A stretch of DNA of 36,498 nt, from the NCBI GenBank assembly GCA_947631595.1, contig CANRLZ010000012.1:1-36498 (forward strand), in the 5' to 3' direction. A program made the position numbers and the translations under genes. A model generated the notes under the pieces. That model worked only from the letters and a program-made list of their open reading frames with translations. It was not told the origin of the DNA and did not search any database. Below are positions 29,300-36,498 of the stretch, in pieces; position 1 is the first letter of the stretch; each line of letters opens with the position of its first letter. Origin of the DNA: an uncultured Oscillospiraceae bacterium (lineage in GTDB: Bacteria > Bacillota > Clostridia > Oscillospirales > Oscillospiraceae).

Positions 29300-29353
29300 T
29301 TTACAAAACGTTCATTTTATTTTCATTTTCCGTTCAGCGCCGCCCGATACAAT
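29300..29353 (+). promoter_or_regulatory. PhoP-box-like promoter of the VTC operon
   Basis: Four hexamers begin at 29300, 29311, 29322 and 29333, exactly 11 nt apart: TTTACA, TTCATT, TTCATT and TTCAGC. Direct TTnACA-type repeats with this period are the binding site of PhoP in Bacillus. They are followed by TACAAT (29348-29353) as -10, and no other -35 is seen, as in many PhoP-activated promoters. The phoPR genes are at the end of this window. The second to fourth repeats match the consensus only in part. Confidence 0.5.
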
Positions 29354-29384
29354 GGCAGGCGTTCCGAGGACGGAGGTGAAAATC

Positions 29385-30056
29385 ATGGAGCAACGACACG
29401 AGTGGAAATTTGAGATCGACCGCCTGGACCTGCTCCTCCTGCGCCGGCGCCTGGGGGCGGTGATGCGGCCCGACCCCCACGCCAAAAACGGCCGCTACTT
29501 CATCCGCAGCCTCTACTTCGACACCCCGGAGGACCGGGCGCTGCGGGAGAAGCTCGACGGCGTCTCCCGCCGGGAGAAGTTCCGGGTGCGCTACTATGAC
29601 CGGGATACCTCCCTCATCCACCTGGAGCGCAAGTCCAAGCTGGCGGGTCTGGGCAGCAAGCAGAGCGCCCGTCTGAGCGCGGAGGAGGCCCAGCGCCTGG
29701 TGGACGGCGACCTGGACTGGATGCGGGCGGACAGCCGGGGTCTGGTGCGGGAGCTGTACGTCAAGATGCGCACCCAGGGCCTCCGGCCCAGGACGGTGGT
29801 GGACTACACCCGGGAACCCTTCGTGTACGCCCCCGGCAACGTGCGGGTGACCCTGGACTACGACATCCGCACCGGCCTTTTCGCCACCGACTTTCTGGAC
29901 GCGGACCTTCCCACCCTCCCCGCGCCGGACGCCCCCATTCTGATGGAGGTGAAATGGGACGCCTTTTTGCCCGACCCCATCCGACGGGCGGTGGCCCTGC
30001 CAGGCCGCCGGGCGGCGGCATTTTCCAAGTACGCCCAGTGCAGAATTTACGGATAA
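29385..30056 (+). CDS. VTC-domain protein, probable polyphosphate polymerase
   Basis: A 223-aa soluble protein made of one VTC tunnel domain, the fold that makes polyphosphate from ATP in yeast. Basic and acidic residues lining the tunnel are in place: R-H-E-W-K-F-E-I at the start, Y-F-I-R-S-L-Y-F-D-T, F-R-V-R-Y-Y-D, H-L-E-R-K-S-K, V-D-Y-T-R-E-P-F, V-R-V-T-L-D-Y and the late E-V-K-W-D. GGAGGTG lies six bases before ATG 29385. It starts 13 nt before a DUF4956 membrane protein; that pair is common in Firmicutes and Actinobacteria and suggests that the polymer is made at the membrane. An alternative role is binding an inositol- or phosphate-type ligand. Confidence 0.85.
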   Translation: MEQRHEWKFEIDRLDLLLLRRRLGAVMRPDPHAKNGRYFIRSLYFDTPEDRALREKLDGVSRREKFRVRYYDRDTSLIHLERKSKLAGLGSKQSARLSAEEAQRLVDGDLDWMRADSRGLVRELYVKMRTQGLRPRTVVDYTREPFVYAPGNVRVTLDYDIRTGLFATDFLDADLPTLPAPDAPILMEVKWDAFLPDPIRRAVALPGRRAAAFSKYAQCRIYG

Positions 30057-30069
30057 GGAGAAAACCGAC

Positions 30070-30741
30070 ATGACCTTCCAAGACATTTTCAAATCCAGCT
30101 TTTTGCAAAACGTGACCAGCGTGACCTTTTTCGATATGGCGCTGGCCCTGCTCCTGGCCTTCGGCCTGGGGGTGTTCATCTTCCTTGTGTACAAAAAGAC
30201 CTACGCGGGCGTGATGTACTCCTCCTCCTTCGGCGTGACCCTCATCGCCCTGACCATGATCACCACGCTGGTCATCTTAGCCGTCACCAGCAACGTGGTG
30301 TTGTCCCTGGGCATGGTGGGCGCCCTGTCCATCGTCCGCTTCCGCACCGCCATCAAAGAGCCGCTGGACATCGCCTTTCTCTTCTGGTCCATCGCCGCGG
30401 GCATCGTCCTGGCGGCGGGGATGATCCCCCTGGCCGTGGTGGGCAGCGTCATCATCGGCGTGATTTTGCTGGTGTTCGTCAACCGCAAGTCCCACGTCGA
30501 CCCCTATATCGTCGTCCTCCAATGCGACGGCCCGGAGAGCGAGAACCAGGCCGTGGAACTGCTGAAGGGCGCCACGAAACTCTGCAAAGTCAAGGGCAAG
30601 ACGGTGCGCAAGGACGAAATCGAGCTGAACCTGGACGTGCGCCTTCGGGACGGGGACACCGGCTTTCTCAACGCCCTGGCCGACCTGCCCGGCGTGCACA
30701 GCGCCGTGCTGGTGAGTTACAGCGGCGAGTATATGGGGTGA
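30070..30741 (+). CDS. DUF4956 membrane protein
   Basis: A 223-aa protein with four hydrophobic helices in the first 140 residues and a soluble C-terminal domain with a ferredoxin-like alternation (Y-I-V-V-L-Q-C, then E-I-E-L-N-L-D-V-R-L). The conserved block V-G-A-L-S-I-V-R-F-R-T-A-I-K-E-P-L-D-I-A-F-L-F-W is the signature of DUF4956. Its function is unknown; it is usually found beside VTC proteins and may channel or anchor them. It lies 13 nt after the VTC gene and ends four bases before the next ORF, so all three are one operon. Confidence 0.88.
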   Translation: MTFQDIFKSSFLQNVTSVTFFDMALALLLAFGLGVFIFLVYKKTYAGVMYSSSFGVTLIALTMITTLVILAVTSNVVLSLGMVGALSIVRFRTAIKEPLDIAFLFWSIAAGIVLAAGMIPLAVVGSVIIGVILLVFVNRKSHVDPYIVVLQCDGPESENQAVELLKGATKLCKVKGKTVRKDEIELNLDVRLRDGDTGFLNALADLPGVHSAVLVSYSGEYMG

Positions 30742-30745
30742 GGCC

Positions 30746-32590
30746 ATGTCCACGAGCAAACACATCGACCTGATCTGCGTCATCGTCGTCGCCCTGGCCC
30801 TCCTGCTGACGCTGGGGTTCGTCAACGGCCGCTCCCTGGGCATCCAGGTGGTGAGCGACGGGGACGGTGCGGAGGACGGCTACTTCACCCAGAACGACCT
30901 GGACGGCGGCTGGGACGCCACCGACGCCAACGTGGTCACCCTGGCCGGGGACGACACCGCCATCTCCGGCGGTGGCTACGTGCTGGACGGCTCGGTGCAC
31001 ATCGTCTCCCCGGGGCGGTACGTCCTCTCCGGGACGCTGGACGGCTCGGTGGTGGTGGACGCCGGCAGCGGCGATAAGATCTGGCTGCGCCTGGACGGGG
31101 CGGATATCTCCTGCGCCGACGGGGCGGCCATCCAGGTGGAGGAGGCGGAGAAGGTCTTCCTCACCCTGGCGCCCGGCACGGAGAACACCGTCTCCTCCTC
31201 CGCCTTTTCCGACGCCGACTCCGGCGTGGACGGCGCCATCTTCTCCCGTGACGACCTGACCATCAACGGCTCCGGCAGTCTCACCGTGGAGAGCGCCTGC
31301 CACGGCGTCGTGGGCAACGACGACCTGGTGGTGACCGGCTGCACCCTCTCCGTCACCGCCGACCAGGACGCCCTCCACGCCAACGACAGCGTCCGCCTCC
31401 ACGACGCCCACCTCACCCTCCACGCCGGAGACGACGGCGTCACCGTCTCCAACGACGACGGCGTCACCGTCTCCAACGACGACGGCACGGGGTACTTCTA
31501 TATGGACGCCGGAACCCTCTCCATCCCCGCCTGCGTCGAGGGGGTAGAGGGCCAGCAGATCACCGTGGCCGGCGGTGAGATCGACGTCACCCCCACCGAC
31601 GACGGCTTCAACGCCACGGAGACCGACTCCCTCCTCTCCATCACCGGCGGGACGGTCCGGGTGGTCAACGAGACCGGCCGGGACGCGGACGGTCTGGACT
31701 CCAACGGGAGCATCGATATCTCCGGCGGCTATGTGTTCCTCAGCGTCTCCGACTCCGGCGGCAGCGCCGCCCTGGACGCGGGTACCGAGTCCGGGGGGAC
31801 CTGCACAGTGCGGGGCGGCACCGTGATCGCCGCCGGCTCCAGCGCCATGGCGGAGTGCTTTGACGCCGACTCCGCCCAGGGCTTCCTGGTCTCCAGCACC
31901 CAGGGCGCCGCCGGTTCCACCGTGCGCCTCACCGACGGGAGCGGCACGGTCCTCATCGACGAGACCATTCCCTGTTCCTTCTCCAACCTCATCCTCAGCG
32001 CCCCCGGCCTGGCGGACGGCGACGCCGTGACCCTGGACGTGAACGGCGCCTCCAGCCAGCTCACCATCGACACCGCCTCCGCCGCCCAGAGCGGCGGCAT
32101 GGGCGGCCGCATGGGCGGTATGGGCGGTCACATGGGCGGTATGTTTGGCGGCCGCGGCGCCTTTGGCCAGACCGGCGACCCGGCCAACTCCACCTCCGCC
32201 CAGCCCACCGGCGTCGCCCTGGCCGCTGACATGGCCGCCCCGCAGTCCGGCGCAGACGGCGCCGCCCAGACGCCCCCGGAGGGCACGGAGAGCATGACCC
32301 CGCCTGACGGCATGACGCCCCCGGAGGGCGCCATCGACAGCGCAGACGCCCCAACGCCCCCGGAGGGCGCGGAGGGCATGACCCGCCCGGAGGGCGCCGA
32401 CGGCGCCGCCGCTTTCGGCGGCCGCGGCGGCTTTGGTGGGATGCGTGAGAACGGCGAGCGCGGCGGCTGGACGGAGGAGCAGACCACGACCCAGCCCAAC
32501 GCCCTGACCCCCACCGCCGCGGCGCTGGTTTTGATCTCCTCCCTGGCCCTTCTGGCCGGAATTGTAGTGGCCCTCCTCATCAAGCATTAA
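30746..32590 (+). CDS. Cthe_2159-like carbohydrate-binding surface protein
   Basis: A 614-aa exported protein. An N-terminal helix (about 7-27) acts as signal or anchor. Residues 60-440 are a repetitive beta-helix with blocks such as D-G-A-I-F-S-R-D-D-L-T-I-N-G-S-G-S-L, D-A-L-H-A-N-D-S and D-G-L-D-S-N-G-S-I-D-I-S-G-G, as in the Cthe_2159 family, which binds cellulose-like polysaccharide and calcium. Then come a Met/Gly-rich patch (M-G-G-R-M-G-G-M-G-G) and repeats of P-P-E-G or P-P-D-G. The last helix (about 590-612) ends I-K-H. In related operons a CotH-type kinase is often present too; none is seen here. The low-complexity part may be a stalk that crosses the wall. Confidence 0.82.
   Translation: MSTSKHIDLICVIVVALALLLTLGFVNGRSLGIQVVSDGDGAEDGYFTQNDLDGGWDATDANVVTLAGDDTAISGGGYVLDGSVHIVSPGRYVLSGTLDGSVVVDAGSGDKIWLRLDGADISCADGAAIQVEEAEKVFLTLAPGTENTVSSSAFSDADSGVDGAIFSRDDLTINGSGSLTVESACHGVVGNDDLVVTGCTLSVTADQDALHANDSVRLHDAHLTLHAGDDGVTVSNDDGVTVSNDDGTGYFYMDAGTLSIPACVEGVEGQQITVAGGEIDVTPTDDGFNATETDSLLSITGGTVRVVNETGRDADGLDSNGSIDISGGYVFLSVSDSGGSAALDAGTESGGTCTVRGGTVIAAGSSAMAECFDADSAQGFLVSSTQGAAGSTVRLTDGSGTVLIDETIPCSFSNLILSAPGLADGDAVTLDVNGASSQLTIDTASAAQSGGMGGRMGGMGGHMGGMFGGRGAFGQTGDPANSTSAQPTGVALAADMAAPQSGADGAAQTPPEGTESMTPPDGMTPPEGAIDSADAPTPPEGAEGMTRPEGADGAAAFGGRGGFGGMRENGERGGWTEEQTTTQPNALTPTAAALVLISSLALLAGIVVALLIKH
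31433..31480 (+). repeat. Perfect 24-bp tandem duplication inside the beta-helix gene
   Basis: The unit at 31433-31456 is repeated without change at 31457-31480, adding eight residues (D-G-V-T-V-S-N-D) in frame. The following sequence starts a third, partial copy (GACGGC). It looks like a recent slippage event that lengthens one turn of the beta-helix. Confidence 0.9.
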
Positions 32591-32672
32591 AAGAGCGGAA
32601 CGCCCCGGCGGGAAAGGGCCGGCGCAATAAGGAAGTAATTTCGACAAACTAAATCCCGGCATTGTAAGGGCA

Positions 32673-32718
32673 AAACCGCTCAGAAAGGCAGAAATGCTTT
32701 TCTGAGCGGTTTCTTTTT
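32673..32718 (+). terminator. Terminator of the VTC operon
   Basis: AAACCGCTCAGAAA (32673-32686) pairs with TTTCTGAGCGGTTT (32699-32712), followed by CTTTTTC. It ends the operon 82 nt after the last stop codon. The stretch between shows nothing else. Confidence 0.88.
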
Positions 32719-32745
32719 CGCACATTCGTCTTTTGGAACGGTGAC

Positions 32746-32754
32746 TGCTACAAT
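32746..32754 (+). promoter_or_regulatory. Extended -10 for tnpV
   Basis: TGC-TACAAT lies 28 nt before the TnpV start. No -35 is evident. Confidence 0.35.
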
Positions 32755-32782
32755 GAAGCCATCACGGGAAGGAGGTCAAAGA

Positions 32783-33133
32783 ATGAGCGTAAACCTGACG
32801 TACCACCGGGAAGGCGACTACCTGGTCCCAGACCTGGCTGCCCCGGAGGACATCCCGACGGGCATTTGGGGCACGAGAAGAAGGAAGTTCCTGCGTCAGC
32901 ACCGCAACGGGATCTACACCAGGATGCTTCTTTCAGGCAAGCTCAACGCCCACCTCGCGGAGATCGACTGGCAGGCGACAGAGATGTTTGAGCGGCTGAC
33001 CCGGCAGATGGCGGCGGATCAGGGTGTCACAGAGCAGCTCAAGGCCCAGGATCAGATGGCCTGGGTGGATGCCATGAACAACATCCGCAACGCCGCAGAG
33101 GAGGTGATTTTGGACGAACTGATCTATTCCTGA
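32783..33133 (+). CDS. tnpV: TnpV family protein
   Basis: A 116-aa protein of the TnpV family, first described on clostridial transposons such as Tn4451. Characteristic parts are L-T-Y-H-R-E-G-D-Y-L-V-P-D, R-R-R-K-F-L-R-Q-H-R, G-I-Y-T-R-M-L-L-S-G-K-L, L-A-E-I-D and the C-terminal W-V-D-A-M-N-N-I-R-N-A-A-E-E-V-I-L. The molecular role is not known. ATG 32783 follows GGAGG by about seven bases. No integrase, recombinase or other Tn4451-type gene is seen, so it is a lone cargo gene or the trace of an element. It lies at the border of the lower-GC phoUPR segment. Confidence 0.88.
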   Translation: MSVNLTYHREGDYLVPDLAAPEDIPTGIWGTRRRKFLRQHRNGIYTRMLLSGKLNAHLAEIDWQATEMFERLTRQMAADQGVTEQLKAQDQMAWVDAMNNIRNAAEEVILDELIYS

Positions 33134-33171
33134 GCGGGTCCCACAATATTACGAATCGGAGGTACATACAC

Positions 33172-33813
33172 ATGAAAAACAGAACTCGACTTTTCTCTTT
33201 CTTCATGGGCGCTGTCGCCGCCCTGATCCTCTGCTCCCTGTCCCTGCCTGCCCTGGCCGCCAGCGGCGCGTTCACCATCACCGGCAGTCCCATCAACGTC
33301 ATGGTCAACGGTGAGGTGTTCCAGCCAAAGGATGTGAACGGGAACGACGTGCTGGTGTTCGTCTACAACGGCACCACCTACGCTCCCCTCCGGGCACTGG
33401 CCGAGGCTTATGGCCTGGAGGTCAGCTACGATGGCTCCCGCAACATGGCGGTGGTCAACGACCCCGGCAAGGCCGCCGCTCCTGCTCCGGCTCCCGTGCC
33501 CAGCGTTTCCTCCTTCTCCGGCCAGTGGACGGTTACGGAAACCCCCGTCACCAACTACGGCTCCGAAAAGATTTTCAACGCCGACTACTCCGGCACCATG
33601 AGCAAAGCGGAGTTCATGGCGTGGTGGAAGTCCATGGACCTCTCCATCATCCGGGCCGAGTGCGAGAGGATGGCGGCTGAGGCCCAGGAACTCGTACCGG
33701 GGTACACCGTGACGATGTACTTCTCCTACGGCAACCTCCCCCTGGGCAATGCCAACGCGATGAACGGCTACACGATCAGTAACTTCGACTTGGCGGGTGC
33801 GTGGATAAAGTGA
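33172..33813 (+). CDS. Secreted stalk-domain (copper amine oxidase N-like) protein
   Basis: A 213-aa exported protein. Residues 1-30 are a signal peptide ending L-P-A-L-A-A. Residues 35-98 form one stalk domain: I-N-V-M-V-N-G-E-V-F-Q-P, then V-F-V-Y-N-G-T-T-Y-A-P-L-R-A-L-A-E-A-Y-G-L-E-V-S-Y-D. This domain is widespread on clostridial surface proteins. A short A-P-A-P linker leads to an unassigned 100-residue domain with many aromatic residues (W-W-K-S-M-D-L, V-T-M-Y-F-S-Y-G). GGAGG precedes the ATG. It lies 38 nt after TnpV and may share its transcript. The function is unknown; wall binding is an inference. Confidence 0.8.
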   Translation: MKNRTRLFSFFMGAVAALILCSLSLPALAASGAFTITGSPINVMVNGEVFQPKDVNGNDVLVFVYNGTTYAPLRALAEAYGLEVSYDGSRNMAVVNDPGKAAAPAPAPVPSVSSFSGQWTVTETPVTNYGSEKIFNADYSGTMSKAEFMAWWKSMDLSIIRAECERMAAEAQELVPGYTVTMYFSYGNLPLGNANAMNGYTISNFDLAGAWIK

Positions 33814-33860
33814 ATGGCATTCACAGTTAGGACTAAGAATGGTGTATGTCTTGAATACAG

Positions 33861-33893
33861 CGAAAGGCAGCGTCAAAAGGGCGCTGCCTTTCG
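33861..33893. terminator. Hairpin between the stalk gene and phoR
   Basis: CGAAAGGCAGCG (33861-33872) pairs with CGCTGCCTTTCG (33882-33893). The T tail is weak (TCATAGTCAT), but the stem lies between convergent genes and probably stops both. Confidence 0.6.
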
Positions 33894-33946
33894 TCATAGT
33901 CATAATTTGTAGGCCTGATTAATGTGACTCATTTGAACATAGAAGA

Positions 33947-35611
33947 TTATTTATTTGTTTCCGGGAAAACGACTGTAACAGTCGTCCCCTCTCCCTCTGT
34001 GCTTTGCAGTTCTATTTTCGCGTTATGAAGTCTTGCGGCGTGTTTGACGATGGAAAGTCCCAGCCCAGTACCGCCAAGCTCTTTTGACCGGCTCTTATCC
34101 ACCCGGTAGAAACGCTCGAAGATGCGCTCCCGATGCTCCGGCGGAATACCGATTCCAGTGTCAGCTACGCAAAGGCGAATGCCCTCCGCAGAGTGACCCA
34201 CGGATACCTTTACAGTTCCGCCCTGCCGGTTATACTTGATTGCGTTGTCCGTGAGATTATAAACAATGCTTTCAAGAAGCTGCGGGATACCATATACCAC
34301 GGTGCTTTCACCCTCAACGCTTATGGAAACACCGGCGCTTTCTGCTTCATGGGAAAGCGATCCCACTGTTTTGGCAGCCAAATCATAAAGGTCAACGCGC
34401 TCCCGCTTCATGTCCTCCGCCCCCTCGTCCAAATAGGAGAGGCGAATAATATCTTCCACCAGGGCGATCATGCGCCCGGCCTCGCCGCGAATTTGAGAAT
34501 AAAACCTCGCCGTATCTTCGGGGCGCACCATGCCGTTTTCCAAAAGCTCCGCGCACCCCGAAATGGTATGCAGCGGTGTTTTGAGTTCATGGGACACATT
34601 CGCCGTAAACTCCCGGCGCATCTGTTCCGCCTGCTCTTTTTCCGTAACGTCAAGCATGAGAAGCACGGCGCCGGAGATATGGCCGCTCTCTCTGACCGGG
34701 TTCAGCGCAAGCTGATATTTCCCACCGTTCAAGTCTACGATTTTTTCTGTCCGCACACCGCTTTCAATCCCCGAAAGAAGCTCTGAAATCTCTATGTTTC
34801 GATTGACCGATAAAATGTGCATCCCGATGCAGGCACGGCTCGACCCGAAGAGATTTGCCGCGGCGCGATTGATCCCCAAAATCACGCCCTTCGTGTTCAG
34901 AAGGATAATGCCCTCGGCCATATTTTCGGTAACGGCCTCAAATTCCTCTTGCTTTTGCCGGAGTTCCTTTTCCTGCTGCCGGATTTGCCGCTGCTGGGCG
35001 TCGATCCGACGGAGAAGCGGGGATAGTTCGTCGTACCCTTCATTATTCAGCGGGTCATCCAGATCCAGCCGGTTCAAAGGCGCGGTAATGTGTTTGGAAA
35101 GGCGGTGTGCCAGCCAGAAGGAAATCCCGACGGCAAGCACAATAATAACGAGGATGGGCTGGGTCATTCCGAGAAGCAGCGTGGGAATCGTATTTTGCGC
35201 GACAGACAGACGGATCACCGTTCCATCGGGCAGCCTTTTCGCGCTGTACAGAGTGCGTTCCATCAAGGTAACGGAGTACCGGGAACTTTCGCCGTAGCCA
35301 GATGCAAGCGCCTCCTCGATCTCCTCACGGGCAAGGTGATTTTCCATTTCGGAGGAATCCGCTTCACTGTCGTAAAGCACATCACCATCCGCGCTGATCC
35401 ATGAGATACGGTAGCCTTTGGGGAAAAGTCCCTCAAAGTATTTCGCTCCCATTGTCTGAACGCCCTGCGCGGCCAACTCGGTCTGCGTCTTTAATTGATT
35501 TTGCTGGACATTTCCAAAATAATCATAAAGCACACAGAGAAACAGCGCCACGGAGGCCAGGAAAACCGCAATAGCCACAAGACAGATCGACCTGAAAATT
35601 CGTTTTGTCAT
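33947..35611 (-). CDS. phoR: PhoR-type sensor histidine kinase
   Basis: Membrane kinase of the phosphate two-component system. The 554-aa protein has helix 1 (about 8-30), an extracytoplasmic part with Y-R-I-S-W-I-S-A-D-G-D-V-L-Y-D-S (a PAS-like loop common in PhoR), helix 2 (about 147-168), a HAMP-like linker, a PAS domain (about 222-325), and HisKA with His341 in N-V-S-H-E-L-K-T-P-L. The ATPase domain has N-L-T-D-N-A-I-K-Y (452-460), D-T-G-I-G-I-P (484-490) and G-G-T-G-L-G-L-S (513-520). Its ATG overlaps the phoP stop as ATGA. The base composition is clearly more AT-rich than the trp region. Together with phoU upstream, this supports phosphate as the signal. Confidence 0.93.
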   Translation of the reverse strand: MTKRIFRSICLVAIAVFLASVALFLCVLYDYFGNVQQNQLKTQTELAAQGVQTMGAKYFEGLFPKGYRISWISADGDVLYDSEADSSEMENHLAREEIEEALASGYGESSRYSVTLMERTLYSAKRLPDGTVIRLSVAQNTIPTLLLGMTQPILVIIVLAVGISFWLAHRLSKHITAPLNRLDLDDPLNNEGYDELSPLLRRIDAQQRQIRQQEKELRQKQEEFEAVTENMAEGIILLNTKGVILGINRAAANLFGSSRACIGMHILSVNRNIEISELLSGIESGVRTEKIVDLNGGKYQLALNPVRESGHISGAVLLMLDVTEKEQAEQMRREFTANVSHELKTPLHTISGCAELLENGMVRPEDTARFYSQIRGEAGRMIALVEDIIRLSYLDEGAEDMKRERVDLYDLAAKTVGSLSHEAESAGVSISVEGESTVVYGIPQLLESIVYNLTDNAIKYNRQGGTVKVSVGHSAEGIRLCVADTGIGIPPEHRERIFERFYRVDKSRSKELGGTGLGLSIVKHAARLHNAKIELQSTEGEGTTVTVVFPETNK

Positions 35612-36276
35612 GTCGTTGCCCCCAACCGATAGCCGACGCCGCGCACCGTTTCAATGTAAGTACCACAGCGCCCCAGCTTTGTCCGCAGCGTACCGATATG
35701 GACATCCACCGTGCGAGTTTCTCCGGCGTATGCGTCTCCCCATATACTTGTGAGCAGCTGGTCGCGGGTAAACACCCGGCCGGGATTTTCCATAAAAATA
35801 CGGAGCAGTTCATATTCCTTAAAAGTAAGCTCTATTCGCGCTCCGTCCATCGTTACAATGTGCTGTGCCGTGTCCATCTGTATCCCGTGGTGGGACAGCA
35901 CCTCGCTTTGGGGGACCGGCGCGGCGCGGCGGAGGACCGCTTTCACGCGGGACACCATTTCCATCATGCCAAAAGGCTTGGCGAGATAGTCGTCCGCGCC
36001 GAGGTCAAGCCCGATCACCTTGTCGTACTCAGTGCCCTTTGCCGTAGCCATGATGACAGGCACCTTGTTGCCGTCCGAGCGCAACTTTTTCAAGATACTG
36101 ATGCCGTCCTCGCCGGGGAGCATGATGTCGAGAAGCACCAACTCCGGGGCATTCTCATGAAGCGCGTCCAGAAAGGCCGCTCCGTCCGAAAAGCCCCTCG
36201 CCTCAAAGCCCGCGGAGTTCAAGGTATATATCATTAGATCACGGATCCCGTTGTCATCTTCCACACAGAAAATCAA
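35608..36276 (-). CDS. phoP: PhoP/PhoB-type response regulator
   Basis: A 222-aa OmpR-class regulator. The receiver has acid residues E6, D7 and D8, phospho-acceptor Asp50 in L-V-L-L-D-I-M-L-P-G, Thr78 in A-T-A-K and Lys100 in L-A-K-P-F. The C-terminal winged helix (about 125-220) ends V-D-V-H-I-G-T-L-R-T-K-L then V-R-G-V-G-Y-R-L-G. The start is TTG at 36276 with AAGGAGGGG seven to eight bases upstream; a later start would remove the acid pocket. It lies 57 nt after phoU and overlaps phoR. A candidate target with an 11-nt spaced repeat is the VTC promoter at 29300. Confidence 0.93.
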   Translation of the reverse strand: MIFCVEDDNGIRDLMIYTLNSAGFEARGFSDGAAFLDALHENAPELVLLDIMLPGEDGISILKKLRSDGNKVPVIMATAKGTEYDKVIGLDLGADDYLAKPFGMMEMVSRVKAVLRRAAPVPQSEVLSHHGIQMDTAQHIVTMDGARIELTFKEYELLRIFMENPGRVFTRDQLLTSIWGDAYAGETRTVDVHIGTLRTKLGRCGTYIETVRGVGYRLGATT

Positions 36277-36333
36277 GAGGTTCCCCTCCTTCCCGCTTTC
36301 TATCGGTGATCATAGCACCTTTCCCGGCCTTTT

Positions 36334-36498
36334 TCAATCCGCCGGCTGCTGCACGCCTTTTTCTCCGGTGACGGAAAACAGCACCCATCCGGCGATGTTT
36401 GTGGCGTGGTCCCCGATCCGCTCAAAGTATTTTGCCACCATCAAAAGGTCAAGGGCGTATTCCCCCTCAGTGGGATTTTGCGCGATCAGGGAGATCAG
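36334..36498 (-). CDS. phoU: Phosphate transport regulator PhoU, C-terminal end (partial)
   Basis: The window ends inside this gene; the last 54 codons remain. They read L-M-V-A-K-Y-F-E-R-I-G-D-H-A-T-N-I-A, the conserved metal-binding motif E-R-I-x-D-H-x-x-N-I of PhoU, and then W-V-L-F-S-V-T-G, as in other clostridial PhoU proteins. PhoU tempers the Pst transporter and PhoR when phosphate is plentiful. It stands directly before phoP, and pst genes are probably beyond the window edge. Confidence 0.92.
   Translation of the reverse strand: MISLIAQNPTEGEYALDLLMVAKYFERIGDHATNIAGWVLFSVTGEKGVQQPAD

Noticed and set aside
30668-32725. Long minus-strand open frame opposite the Cthe_2159-like gene
   Set aside because: Low-complexity Gly/His/Val composition, crosses the operon terminator, and shows no ribosome site or domain.

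Overview
This window reads as chromosomal DNA from a GC-rich, anaerobic, endospore-forming member of the Clostridia, most like the Oscillospiraceae of the animal gut. The support is a forespore sigma factor (SigG), a tryptophan T-box leader, an S-layer-homology protein, a TnpV gene, a DUF6465 protein and Gram-positive style ribosome binding sites before nearly every gene. The genus cannot be fixed from the sequence alone. Genes are dense, and convergent gene pairs are separated by bidirectional hairpin terminators.

Left part (1-9.1 kb): the end of a protein with an Ada-like cysteine tail; a trans-translation cluster on the minus strand (smpB, a cyclophilin, then tmRNA); a four-gene minus-strand operon coding for a two-module HlyD/MacA-type adaptor, a MacB-type ATPase, a FtsX/MacB permease and a secreted SLH-domain protein; and a plus-strand exodeoxyribonuclease III gene. 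Between exodeoxyribonuclease III and a histone-H1-like DUF6465 gene lies a 279-bp element built almost wholly of nested hairpins, with symmetric ends.

Middle (10-22.4 kb): sigG, a MATE exporter, a DUF2798 membrane protein, a PfkB-type sugar-phosphate kinase, a small lipoprotein, and a GtrB/CsbB-type glycosyltransferase overlapping a YfhO-family membrane protein. Next come a fragment of the dipicolinate synthase A gene and a polar amino acid ABC transporter whose binding protein resembles the cysteine receptor CjaA. The transporter is preceded by a consensus promoter, a 37-codon leader ORF carrying Cys-Arg-Cys-Cys, and an intrinsic terminator. Part of the leader ORF is complementary to the terminator's 5' arm, which is the layout of a cysteine-sensing attenuator. 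An orphan prepilin gene follows the trp operon.

Right part (22.5-36.5 kb): a complete minus-strand trpEGDCFBA operon behind a Trp-specific T-box (specifier UGG). Divergent from it is a VTC polyphosphate polymerase - DUF4956 - Cthe_2159-like operon whose promoter carries four TT-rich hexamers at exact 11-nt spacing, like a PhoP box. After that come a TnpV gene, a secreted stalk-domain protein, and phoR, phoP and the end of phoU on the minus strand. The phoUPR segment has visibly lower GC than the rest. Together the right part links tryptophan synthesis, phosphate sensing and probable polyphosphate synthesis.

Starts were moved from the longest possible ORF to the codon with a good ribosome binding site where the two differ. 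Family names are from recognition of motifs and have not been checked by any search.
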